Shown here one piece after another: positions 1 to 6,625 of a stretch of 11,269 nucleotides of DNA. The DNA lies in NCBI GenBank assembly GCA_937894515.1, contig CALCRH010000271.1:1-11269 (forward strand), written 5' to 3'. Below the pieces are notes generated by a model, which made no database searches, was not told the DNA's origin, and was given only the letters and a program-made list of their open reading frames with translations. Each line of letters starts with the position of its first letter. The first letter of the stretch is position 1. Source of the DNA: an uncultured Clostridia bacterium (GTDB lineage Bacteria > Bacillota > Clostridia > Oscillospirales > Oscillospiraceae). A program made the position numbers and the translations under genes.

Positions 1-252
1 AATGTAAGTGAATGGTGCTTGGATGTTTATTATTCGCCAGGCTATGGTAGCCATACCCATTGGGGGTGTGATAGTGTTACGGATCCTGGAGCATGGAATG
101 TGGATTGGGGCAAGTCTTCTGACTCGTGGGTTATACGTGGTGGTGGATGGCGGCAATGGGCATCCGATGTTCGCGCGGGGCGCAGAAGGGATTTGAGTTA
201 TGGTACAGCTGACGACGTCGGGTTCCGTGTGTGCAGTGAGATTGGATTTTAA
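1..252 (+). CDS. FGE/SUMF1-like (formylglycine-generating enzyme-type) protein, C-terminal fragment
   Basis: The frame is open from the first base, so only the last 83 residues of a longer protein are present. It begins NVSEWCLDVY, which matches the family's GN-V-x-EWC-x-D-x-Y motif. It continues to VIRGGGW, then a stretch with DVRAGRR, and ends DDVGFRVC, which matches the family's C-terminal R-GGSW ... CR-A-R ... IGFR blocks. Members either convert a cysteine or serine of sulfatases to formylglycine, or are C-type-lectin-like domains with other roles. The catalytic cysteine region cannot be judged from this fragment. An internal TTG at 19 is not the real start, because the EWC motif lies at and before it. 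Codon use is less GC-rich than in the genes from 361 on. The family is fairly sure; the exact role is not. Confidence 0.75.
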   Translation, partial: NVSEWCLDVYYSPGYGSHTHWGCDSVTDPGAWNVDWGKSSDSWVIRGGGWRQWASDVRAGRRRDLSYGTADDVGFRVCSEIGF

Positions 253-259
253 AGTATAA

Positions 260-337
260 GATTATGGAGATCAAGAAGGCCTAAAAGGGATAAATGTGTT
301 TATTGGCTTCCGCATCTGCTGCGAGGCGGAGTTCTGA
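260..337 (+). pseudogene. Second FGE-like C-terminal tail (fragment)
   Basis: In a frame different from the preceding FGE-like gene, an open stretch of 25 codons after a TAA at 257-259 ends in NVFIGFRICCEAEF and a TGA at 335-337. It parallels the end of the preceding gene (DDVGFRVCSEIGF) at the IGFR motif that closes FGE-sulfatase domains. No start codon or ribosome site precedes it, so it looks like the leftover 3' end of a tandem paralogue or a recombination scar. The match is short, so a chance resemblance is possible. Confidence 0.4.
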
Positions 338-360
338 TTCGATTTGACGGAGGACAATCG

Positions 361-897
361 ATGATTGTTCGGAGATTATGTTTGGCGGCGATGCTGTGCG
401 CATCCTGCGCGGGAGCGGAGGAGGTCGCGGCGGTTTGCGGCTCTTCCGACGTGATGCGCTGGGATACGCGCGGCCTTTGCGGCGTTGCGCCGACGGGGGT
501 GACGGCGCAGGCAACGCTCTTACCGAGCGGAGCGGATCGGTCGGGGGTCGCGGTGATGCACTACCCCGATAAGCAGGTCATTTTGACCTATTCGAAGATC
601 GGGCAGGGCACCGCGCCGAGCGAGATCATTGGCGACGGCGGCAGTATCACGGTCGGCTCTGTTTCCAGAATGGCGGATATATCGCTCCACCTCAACGGAC
701 AGCCGGAACGCGTGCTGGCGGAGGCGGACGATAAGCCGGTGCAGATGGGACGGGAGATCGCCTCCTTTGCCCGCTCGCTGGAAGCGGGCGAACGGATGGG
801 CGGAGAAAAGGAACGGCTGGCGCTGTCGGTCAGCCGATGGATGAAAAAGATACGCGATGTGGCGGGGATACGTTTCCCGCAGGGGGATGAACAGTAA
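361..897 (+). CDS. Shortened Gfo/Idh/MocA-family oxidoreductase (C-terminal domain, most of N-domain missing)
   Basis: This 178-residue protein starts at ATG 361 behind GGAGG (345-360 region, 7-base spacing). From about residue 47 to the end it matches the C-terminal half of Gfo/Idh/MocA NAD(P)-dependent sugar or cyclitol dehydrogenases: the block GVTAQATLLPSGAD, then YSKIGQGTAPSEIIGDGG, then a helix with FARSLEAGE, and the ending IRDVAGIRFP. Family members are usually near 320-350 residues with a Rossmann GxGxxG at the start. That motif is absent. Residues 18-30 (AGAEEVAAVCGSS) do resemble the second strand of the Rossmann fold, suggesting an in-frame internal deletion of about 150 residues. 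Alternatively, around 435-475 another frame reads DALGYAR, also family-like, hinting at a frameshift. Catalysis is unlikely. The stop overlaps the next start (TAATG), so the gene may still be translated as an operon leader. Confidence 0.6.
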   Translation: MIVRRLCLAAMLCASCAGAEEVAAVCGSSDVMRWDTRGLCGVAPTGVTAQATLLPSGADRSGVAVMHYPDKQVILTYSKIGQGTAPSEIIGDGGSITVGSVSRMADISLHLNGQPERVLAEADDKPVQMGREIASFARSLEAGERMGGEKERLALSVSRWMKKIRDVAGIRFPQGDEQ

Positions 898-2756
898 TGG
901 CACTTTCTTTGGAGCAGATGTTTTTGCGGGTGCAGAAGCCGTCACGCTATACCGGCGGTGAGCTGAACAGCGTGGTCAAAAACGCCGCCGATGTGGCGGT
1001 GCGTTTTGCGTTTTGCTTTCCCGATCTGTATGAGATCGGGATGTCTCACCTCGGAATGAAAATACTGTATGCGCAGTTTAACCGCGAAAGCGATATTTGG
1101 TGCGAGCGGGTATTTGCACCGGATGAGGATATGGAAACGCTGATGCGGGAAAACGACATCCCGCTGTTCGGGCTGGAAAGCCGTGATCCTATCCGAGAGT
1201 TTGATTTTATCGGCTTTACGTTGCAGTACGAATTAAGCTACTTGAACATACTGAATATGCTGGAGCTTGCCGGCTTGCCGCTGCTTTCGCGGGAGCGGGA
1301 GGACGGGATGCCGCTGGTCGTTGCCGGTGGGCCATGCGCCTGCAATCCCGAGCCGCTGGCGGATTTTGTCGATCTGTTTTTTCTTGGCGAGGGAGAAGAA
1401 GTGGATTTGGAGGTTTTGAACCTCTACAAGCAATGGAAAAAAGAGGGAAAATACGAGAAACGCGCGTTTTTACGCGCCTGCGCACAGATCGAGGGGGTAT
1501 ATGTGCCCTCGCTGTATGATGTGGCGTATCATACCGACGGTACGGTGGCATCCGTTTCGCCGCGTGACGGCGCCCCCGACCGGGTACGCAAGCGGATCAT
1601 ACGGGATCTCGATCAATGCTATTATCCCGATTATTTCGTCGTGCCGTATACCGACGTGGTATTTGACCGCGCCCAGAGCGAGATATTCCGCGGATGTATT
1701 CGTGGTTGCCGTTTCTGCCAGGCGGGGTTTATTTACCGCCCGGTACGCGAAAAAAGCGTCGATACCATTGATCGGCAAAGTCACGACCTTTGCCGCTCGA
1801 CCGGATATGAGGAGTTTTCGCTGTCATCGCTTTCCACGAGCGACTATACCCGATTGGAGGAGTTGCTTGACCGCCTGCTTTCGTGGGCGGAGCCAGAGCG
1901 GACGAATATTTCTCTCCCCAGTCTGCGCATTGACGGCTTTTCGGAGGAGCTCGCCAATCGGCTTAATGTGTTGCGCCGCTCCGGGCTGACCTTTGCGGCG
2001 GAGGCGGGAACACAGCGCCTGCGGGACGCCATCAATAAAAATCTGACCGAGGATGAGATACTGACAACGGTGCGCAAGGCGTTTTTCGGCGGTTGGAACG
2101 CGGTCAAGCTGTATTTTATGATGGGACTGCCGACCGAAACGATGGAGGATGTCATAGGGATCGCCGAGCTGGGACAAAAGGTGGTCGAATGTTACTATGA
2201 AAATCCCGACCGGCAGAAGGGAAAGACGGTAACGGTGTCGATGAGCGTTGCGTGCTTTGTGCCGAAGCCGTTCACGCCGTTCCAATGGGAGCCGCAGGCG
2301 ACGCGGGAGGAAATGCAGGAAAAACAACACCGTCTCTTGCAGTCGATCCATACCAAGAAGATCGCTCTGCATTGGCACGATGCCAACGCGAGCTTTTTGG
2401 AGGCGGTGCTGGCGCGCGGCGATCGCCGCCTCGGCGCGGCTTTGATCGAAGCACACCGCCGCAGATTGGTGACGGATTCCCACGACGAGCGCTTTGACAT
2501 TGAAAAATGGCTGGCGGTATTTTCTTCCCAAGACATCGACCCCGCATTTTACGCCAACCGCCGTCGGGAGCTTGATGAGGTGCTTCCGTGGGATCATTTG
2601 GACTACGGCGTGAGCAAGGAGTTCTTGCTCGCGGAAAACAGAAAAGCATACGAGGGGACTACAACACCGAACTGCCGTCAACAATGCTCGCATTGCGGCG
2701 CCGCGTGCTGGAAAGGGGGCGTGTGCGTTGAAAAACGTGCGGATGGTATTCTCTAA
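897..2756 (+). CDS. TIGR03960-type radical SAM protein with B12-binding-like N-domain
   Basis: 619 residues. The N-terminal part (about 1-200) carries the cobalamin-binding-like fold seen in this family (FCFPDLYEIGMSHLGMKILY, then VAGGPCACNPEPLADFVDLFFLGEGE). The radical SAM core follows with the iron-sulfur cysteines C267-X3-C271-X2-C274 (GCIRGCRFCQAGF), which bind a [4Fe-4S] cluster and S-adenosylmethionine. Later come AEAGTQRLRDAINKN and KLYFMMGLPTET, typical of the core. A cysteine-rich end (CRQQCSHCGAAC...GGVC) could hold a second metal site. The family is widespread in Firmicutes and usually sits next to a DUF2344/TIGR03936 gene, as here, sometimes with ribonuclease G and rplU. Its substrate is not established. 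Start: ATG 897 shares its A with the preceding stop, with AGGGGG about ten bases upstream. Length is normal and all key cysteines are present, so it appears intact. Confidence 0.9.
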   Translation: MALSLEQMFLRVQKPSRYTGGELNSVVKNAADVAVRFAFCFPDLYEIGMSHLGMKILYAQFNRESDIWCERVFAPDEDMETLMRENDIPLFGLESRDPIREFDFIGFTLQYELSYLNILNMLELAGLPLLSREREDGMPLVVAGGPCACNPEPLADFVDLFFLGEGEEVDLEVLNLYKQWKKEGKYEKRAFLRACAQIEGVYVPSLYDVAYHTDGTVASVSPRDGAPDRVRKRIIRDLDQCYYPDYFVVPYTDVVFDRAQSEIFRGCIRGCRFCQAGFIYRPVREKSVDTIDRQSHDLCRSTGYEEFSLSSLSTSDYTRLEELLDRLLSWAEPERTNISLPSLRIDGFSEELANRLNVLRRSGLTFAAEAGTQRLRDAINKNLTEDEILTTVRKAFFGGWNAVKLYFMMGLPTETMEDVIGIAELGQKVVECYYENPDRQKGKTVTVSMSVACFVPKPFTPFQWEPQATREEMQEKQHRLLQSIHTKKIALHWHDANASFLEAVLARGDRRLGAALIEAHRRRLVTDSHDERFDIEKWLAVFSSQDIDPAFYANRRRELDEVLPWDHLDYGVSKEFLLAENRKAYEGTTTPNCRQQCSHCGAACWKGGVCVEKRADGIL

Positions 2757-3366
2757 AGCCGGCAACGCAAAATATATATCCCACCTGGATCTGGCGCGCA
2801 CGATGGCGCGGGTGCTTCGGCGTGCTGCATTGCCGGTGTGGTATACCGAGGGCTTTAACCGGCATCCCTACATTACCTTCGCATCGCCCTTGTCGCTCGG
2901 CGTGGAGGGAATGCGGGAAACAATGGATTTCCGGCTGGAGGAGGACGTCTCCGAGGGTGAGCTTTTGTCCCGCGTCAACGCGGTAATGCCGGTGGGCTTG
3001 CAGGCGGTATCGGTGGCAGAGGCGGTCGCAAAGCCCGGCGCGCTGTCTGCGGCGCGCTACCGTATGAGCTTTTCCTGCATAGCAGAGCCGATCCACCGTC
3101 TTTTGTCTCAACCCTCCATTTCTGTGGAAAAACGTACCAAGCAGAAAACCATCCGCACGCTGGATATTAAGCCGGCGTTTGCGGATGCCGCGGTCGTCGA
3201 GGAGGGCGACAGAACGGTGATGACCGTCACCTTGCCGAACAGCAGTAACGAAACGGTTAATCCGGGCTTGTTCGTCGCCGCTTTGAGTCGTGCGGTCGGG
3301 GAGGATGTGCCCTGCGACATCGTACGTATGGAGCTTTTGCTGCCCGACGGAAGCCCTTTTCGATAA
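2728..3366 (+). CDS. TIGR03936/DUF2344 family protein (radical SAM partner)
   Basis: 212 residues starting at TTG 2728, giving MKNVRMVFSKAGNAKYISHLDLAR. This is the conserved family N-terminus (K..R..FSK.G.AKYISHLDLMR). GGGGG at 2715-2719 lies eight bases upstream. A GTG at 2737 or ATG at 2743 would cut into the conserved start. It overlaps the upstream radical SAM gene by 29 bases, so the two are translationally coupled and probably act together. The block RAALPVWYTEGFNRHPYITFASPLSLGVEG is diagnostic of the family. The two genes are sometimes fused into one protein in other bacteria. The biochemical role is unknown; a tRNA or ribosome link has been guessed from its neighbours only. The sequence looks complete. 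Confidence 0.88.
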   Translation: MKNVRMVFSKAGNAKYISHLDLARTMARVLRRAALPVWYTEGFNRHPYITFASPLSLGVEGMRETMDFRLEEDVSEGELLSRVNAVMPVGLQAVSVAEAVAKPGALSAARYRMSFSCIAEPIHRLLSQPSISVEKRTKQKTIRTLDIKPAFADAAVVEEGDRTVMTVTLPNSSNETVNPGLFVAALSRAVGEDVPCDIVRMELLLPDGSPFR

Positions 3367-3391
3367 TTTTTACGAAATATGAAAAAAACTC

Positions 3392-3420
3392 TTGCATTTT
3401 CCGAAATTATGTGATATGAT
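3392..3420 (+). promoter_or_regulatory. Sigma-A promoter of rplS
   Basis: TTGCAT (3392-3397) and TATGAT (3415-3420) are separated by exactly 17 bases in an AT-rich stretch following the DUF2344 stop. The expected transcript start is near 3427, giving an untranslated leader of about 130 bases before rplS. Confidence 0.8.
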
Positions 3421-3426
3421 ACATTT

Positions 3427-3559
3427 CGTGTTTTTGGGTCCGTGGGTGATTTATGCTCATGGGGGTTAATGCCAGGCGAAAGCACGACATTAAAGCGGGC
3501 AGTCCTCTACCGGTCGATGGGCGCGGCAAGAATGTCTGAAATTATAGGAGGAAATCAGT
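3427..3559 (+). promoter_or_regulatory. Structured 5' leader of rplS (candidate ribosomal-protein leader)
   Basis: A 130-base leader lies between the promoter and rplS. A hairpin can form between CCGTGGG (3440-3446) and CTCATGG (3456-3462), seven pairs with two wobbles. A perfect six-base pairing GACATT (3486-3491) with AATGTC (3531-3536) encloses a GC-rich inner region and ends ten bases before the AGGAGG. L19 autoregulatory leaders are known in Firmicutes, so autoregulation by L19 is a reasonable inference, but no match to a known consensus can be asserted by eye. Confidence 0.4.
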
Positions 3560-3907
3560 ATGGAAGACGCATTGAAACTCATCGCCGGTGACAGCATCAA
3601 GGAAGATGCTCCCAAGTTTGAGGTCGGCGATACCGTCCGTGTGGACGTGAAGATCCGCGAGGGTGATCGCGAACGCATCCAGGCGTTTGAGGGCACCGTG
3701 ATCGCGAAAAAGGGCAGTGGGGTCGCCGAGACCTTCACCGTTCGCCGTGTGGCTTACGGTGTCGGCGTGGAGCGTGTATTCCCGATCCACAGCCCCAATG
3801 TTGCCGCCGTCAAGGTGGTGCGCAACGGTAAAGTCCGTCGTAGCAAGCTGTATTATCTGCGTGATCGCGTCGGCAAGGCATCCAAGGTCAAGGAATTGCT
3901 CAAGTAA
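3560..3907 (+). CDS. rplS: 50S ribosomal protein L19
   Basis: 115 residues, the normal length for bacterial L19. Recognisable are FEVGDTVRVDVKIREGDRER, the block IQAFEGTVIAKKGSG, and the family signature around FTVRRVAYGVGVERVFPIHS, ending with VRRSKLYYLRDRVGKASKVKE. L19 sits at the 30S-50S interface of the large subunit. The start ATG 3560 has an excellent AGGAGG (3546-3551) eight bases upstream. The gene has its own promoter and leader, and a strong terminator right behind it, so it is a single-gene transcript. It heads the classical rplS-lepB-ylqF-rnhB arrangement of Firmicutes. Confidence 0.98.
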   Translation: MEDALKLIAGDSIKEDAPKFEVGDTVRVDVKIREGDRERIQAFEGTVIAKKGSGVAETFTVRRVAYGVGVERVFPIHSPNVAAVKVVRNGKVRRSKLYYLRDRVGKASKVKELLK

Positions 3908-3922
3908 AATCGCATTTTTTGC

Positions 3923-3952
3923 AAAAAAGGGGCTTTTTGAGCCCCTTTTTTT
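3923..3952 (+). terminator. Intrinsic terminator of rplS
   Basis: AAAAAAGGGGCT (3923-3934) pairs perfectly with AGCCCCTTTTTT (3940-3951) around a TTTTG loop, and more T residues follow. The A-run on the left arm makes it potentially active in both directions. Confidence 0.92.
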
Positions 3953-3964
3953 CTTTTTCGGGGC

Positions 3965-3994
3965 TTGCTTTATTTGCCGTTGTGGGTGTATAAT
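3965..3994 (+). promoter_or_regulatory. Sigma-A promoter of the lepB-lepB-ylqF-rnhB operon
   Basis: TTGCTT (3965-3970) and a perfect TATAAT (3989-3994) with an 18-base spacer stand directly after the rplS terminator. The transcript would start near 4001, about 25 bases before the first signal peptidase gene. Confidence 0.75.
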
Positions 3995-4022
3995 GATAAG
4001 TAATGTGGAGTAAAAGGAGCCG

Positions 4023-4586
4023 ATGACCGTGACAGAACAAAAGGAAAATAAGAAAACTTTGTCGCAAAGGTTGACAGAATCAGCGTTCGACTGGATCAGC
4101 GCGATGGTTATTGCCATGCTGGTTCTGATGGTCGTCTTTACCTTTTTTCTGCGTGTCGTCGGAGTGGAAGGCACCTCGATGCAACCCAATCTCGAAACAA
4201 ATGACCGTCTGCTTTTGTGGTGTTTTTCTGACAACTATCAGCCGGAGGATATTGTGGTCATCAATCGTTATACCGCCAAGCCTCTTGTCAAGCGGGTCAT
4301 CGCCGTTGGCGGCGATACCATTCGCATTGATGAGGAGGGACACGTTTTCGTTAATGAACAGCGCATCACCGAGCCATACGCCCGCGGCTTGACCGTTCAG
4401 CGCGACACGACGAAAAAGGTCGCGATCCCGGAGGGCTATCTGTTCGTGATGGGTGATAACCGCACAGTTTCGCTGGATAGCCGCTCCTCGGAGGTCGGGC
4501 TGATCCCGGTCAAGGATGTGGTGGGCAAGACGCTTTTGCGCGTTTGGCCGTTTGATAAGATCAACGGGGTCTCCGACCTGCGTTGA
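4023..4586 (+). CDS. lepB: Type I signal peptidase (first of two)
   Basis: 187 residues as drawn. It cleaves signal peptides from exported proteins at the outer face of the membrane. One N-terminal membrane helix (about 25-44) precedes the catalytic serine motif GTSMQP (Ser52). The general-base lysine follows in PLVKRVIAVGGDT (Lys90), and the conserved GDN..SLDSR box lies near the end (FVMGDNRTVSLDSR). All S26-family catalytic elements are present, and the length is typical of Gram-positive enzymes. Start choice: AAGGAG (4014-4019) is only three bases from ATG 4023 but nine from the in-frame GTG at 4029, so translation may really begin at the GTG, giving a protein two residues shorter. The next gene starts 11 bases after the stop. 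Confidence 0.95.
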   Translation: MTVTEQKENKKTLSQRLTESAFDWISAMVIAMLVLMVVFTFFLRVVGVEGTSMQPNLETNDRLLLWCFSDNYQPEDIVVINRYTAKPLVKRVIAVGGDTIRIDEEGHVFVNEQRITEPYARGLTVQRDTTKKVAIPEGYLFVMGDNRTVSLDSRSSEVGLIPVKDVVGKTLLRVWPFDKINGVSDLR

Positions 4587-4597
4587 GGAGGGATCGT

Positions 4598-5131
4598 ATG
4601 GAGAACAACAAGACATCGGAAAACAAAAAGCAACCGTTTTCCGATCTTTTTGACTGGGTGTCATCGCTGATCGTCGCATTGGTGGCGGTGGTCGTGGTCT
4701 TCACCTTGTTTTTTCGTATCGTCAGCGTGGACGGTCACTCGATGGATGATACGCTATCCGACGGTGAAAGGCTTGTTTTGGTGACGACCTTTTATCATAT
4801 CGACCGCGGCGATGTTGTGGTGATCTACCGCAAGGGCGAGGAGCCGCTCATCAAGCGGGTGGTCGCTCTTGCCGGAGACACCGTCGATGTGAACGATGAG
4901 ACCGGCAAGGTCATTCTGAACGGCAAGGAGATCGATGAGCCGTTTGTAAAGGGTGGCATCACCGTGCGGCGGGATCTGCCGGAGAACTATACCGTTCCGG
5001 AGGGGTGCGTTTTTGCGATGGGCGATAATCGCTCCGATTCCTTGGATAGCCGGATTTTAGGTCCCTTTACGACCGACCAGATACTGGGGGTCGTTGCGTG
5101 GCGGCTGTGGCCGTTAAAGAGGTTAATATGA
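4598..5131 (+). CDS. lepB: Type I signal peptidase (second of two)
   Basis: 177 residues from ATG 4598, which has AGGAGG (4586-4591) six bases upstream and overlapping the previous stop. A TTG at 4583 in the same frame has no ribosome site. One membrane helix spans about 21-41. Catalytic serine is Ser48 in GHSMDDTL, where the proline usual after SMxP is replaced by aspartate. Catalytic lysine is Lys86 in PLIKRVVALAGDTV, and the GDNRSDSLDSR box is intact. It is clearly a paralogue of the preceding gene, probably a tandem duplication that has diverged, and may differ in substrate preference. Its stop overlaps the ylqF start as ATGA, so expression is coupled. Confidence 0.95.
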   Translation: MENNKTSENKKQPFSDLFDWVSSLIVALVAVVVVFTLFFRIVSVDGHSMDDTLSDGERLVLVTTFYHIDRGDVVVIYRKGEEPLIKRVVALAGDTVDVNDETGKVILNGKEIDEPFVKGGITVRRDLPENYTVPEGCVFAMGDNRSDSLDSRILGPFTTDQILGVVAWRLWPLKRLI

Positions 5132-6021
5132 AAAACGACGAGCAAAAAGTAGTTTCCGGTAACGACATCAACTGGTTTCCGGGACATATGGCGCGGACAC
5201 GGCGCAAAATGGGGGAGAGCATCCGACTGGTGGATGCGGTCATCGAGATTGTGGATGCCCGTATTCCCGTCAGCAGTCGCAATCCCGAGATCGACCGCCT
5301 GACGGGGCGTAAGCCGCGGCTGATCGTGCTGACCAAAGCCGATCTTGCCGACGAGGCGGCGACCCGCCGGTGGTTATCCCATTATCGTGAGTACGGCGTG
5401 GCGGCGATCCCGGTGGATTGCAAGACCGGGCGCGGCTTTGATGGGTTTATGCCGGCGTTGCGGGAGCTTTTGCGTCCCCAACTGCAAAAATGGGAAGCGC
5501 AGGGAATGAATAAGCCTATCCGCGCGATGATCGTCGGTATTCCCAATGTCGGCAAAAGCTCCTTTATCAACCGCCTGAATAAGGGCGGCAAGGCGCGGGT
5601 GGAGGATCGCCCCGGCGTGACCCGTGACAGCCAGTGGTTTGTCGTGGATGGCGCCCAGCTGATGGACACCCCCGGTATTTTGTGGCCGAAGCTGGATGAC
5701 CGCACGGTGGCATTGCATTTGGCGTTTACCGGCGCGATCAAGGATCAGATCCTGGATATGGAGGAGCTTGCGTGCGAGTTGCTCGGCATACTGTACCGCT
5801 CCTACCGTCCGTTGCTGACGGCGCGGTATAAGCTGCCGGAGGATATTCCGTCCGACCCGTGGGAGCTGTTGCAGGTCATCGCCCGCAAGCGCGGGATGCT
5901 GGTTTCCGGAGGCGAGGCGGACACCGAGCGCGCCTCAATTATGCTACTGGATGAATACCGCGGCGGCAAGCTCGGGCGCATTACGCTGGAGGAAAGCGGG
6001 GAAGATACCGATGACCGATAA
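5128..6021 (+). CDS. ylqF: Ribosome biogenesis GTPase YlqF/RbgA
   Basis: 297 residues from ATG 5128, which overlaps the signal peptidase stop as ATGA. AAGAGG lies five bases upstream. A GTG at 5098 in frame would start inside the previous gene and is less likely. The G motifs are circularly permuted as in the YlqF/YawG family: G4 first (TKAD, residues 69-72), then G1 GIPNVGKS (137-144), then G3 DTPG (180-183). The N-terminus INWFPGHMARTRRKM is the family hallmark. RbgA helps late assembly of the 50S subunit in Bacillus. The C-terminal domain (about 205-297) is of the usual size. Its place between lepB and rnhB is the conserved Firmicutes order. Confidence 0.96.
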   Translation: MKNDEQKVVSGNDINWFPGHMARTRRKMGESIRLVDAVIEIVDARIPVSSRNPEIDRLTGRKPRLIVLTKADLADEAATRRWLSHYREYGVAAIPVDCKTGRGFDGFMPALRELLRPQLQKWEAQGMNKPIRAMIVGIPNVGKSSFINRLNKGGKARVEDRPGVTRDSQWFVVDGAQLMDTPGILWPKLDDRTVALHLAFTGAIKDQILDMEELACELLGILYRSYRPLLTARYKLPEDIPSDPWELLQVIARKRGMLVSGGEADTERASIMLLDEYRGGKLGRITLEESGEDTDDR

Positions 6022-6625
6022 CGAACGCTTTGACGAGGAATATCGCCGCGCCGGACACGCCGTCTTTTGTGGTGTGGATGAGGCGGGTCGCGGCCCGCTT
6101 GCCGGGCCTGTGTACGCCGCGGCGGTGATCCTTTCCGCCGATCGTCCGATCGCGGGGCTTAATGATTCTAAGAAGATCAGCGAGAAGAAACGGGAGATAT
6201 TATTTGACGACATATGTGACAAGGCGATCGCCTTTTCAGTCGCGTCCGCCTCGGTCGAGGAAATCGAACGGCTGAATATTCTGCAAGCGACATTTTTGGC
6301 GATGACCCGCGCCGTAGAGGGGCTGACCGTCACACCGAGCGTCGCCCTTATTGACGGCAACCGGCTCCCGCCGCAACTGAAGATCCCTGCGGAATATCTT
6401 GTAAAGGGGGATGCCTTGTCAGCATCGATCGGTGCCGCCTCGATATTGGCGAAGGTGTCGCGTGACCGCGTGATGCGGGAAATGGATGAACAATATCCGC
6501 AATACGGCTTTGCGATCCACAAGGGCTATGGCACGGCGGCGCATATTGCCGCGATACGGGAATACGGGCCGTGCCCGATCCACCGTCCCTGTTTCTTGAC
6601 CAAGATTTTAGGAGGAAACGGCTGA
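6011..6625 (+). CDS. rnhB: Ribonuclease HII
   Basis: 204 residues from ATG 6011, overlapping ylqF by 11 bases, with a GGGGA site about eight bases upstream. An upstream in-frame ATG at 5951 lies deep in ylqF and has no family similarity. RNase HII removes ribonucleotides from DNA-RNA hybrids. The active-site motif GVDEAGRGPLAGPV gives Asp23 and Glu24; Asp115 (LIDGN) and Asp152 (SRDRVM) fit the remaining acidic positions. NDSKKISEKKRE and AASILAKVSRD are also diagnostic. The end (IHRPCFLTKIL) is canonical, but the last four residues GGNG are encoded by the ribosome site of the next gene. The composition break of the window falls here, so the native 3' end may have been replaced. Confidence 0.95.
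   Translation: MTDNERFDEEYRRAGHAVFCGVDEAGRGPLAGPVYAAAVILSADRPIAGLNDSKKISEKKREILFDDICDKAIAFSVASASVEEIERLNILQATFLAMTRAVEGLTVTPSVALIDGNRLPPQLKIPAEYLVKGDALSASIGAASILAKVSRDRVMREMDEQYPQYGFAIHKGYGTAAHIAAIREYGPCPIHRPCFLTKILGGNG

Noticed and set aside
1824..2801. 325-residue minus-strand ORF
   Set aside because: It is antisense to the radical SAM gene, whose catalytic cysteines and conserved blocks establish the + strand as coding.
3915..3928. TTTTTTGCAAAAAA dyad before the rplS terminator as an antiterminator
   Set aside because: A palindrome with no loop bases cannot fold alone into a stable hairpin, and no alternative pairing that would disrupt the terminator is convincing.
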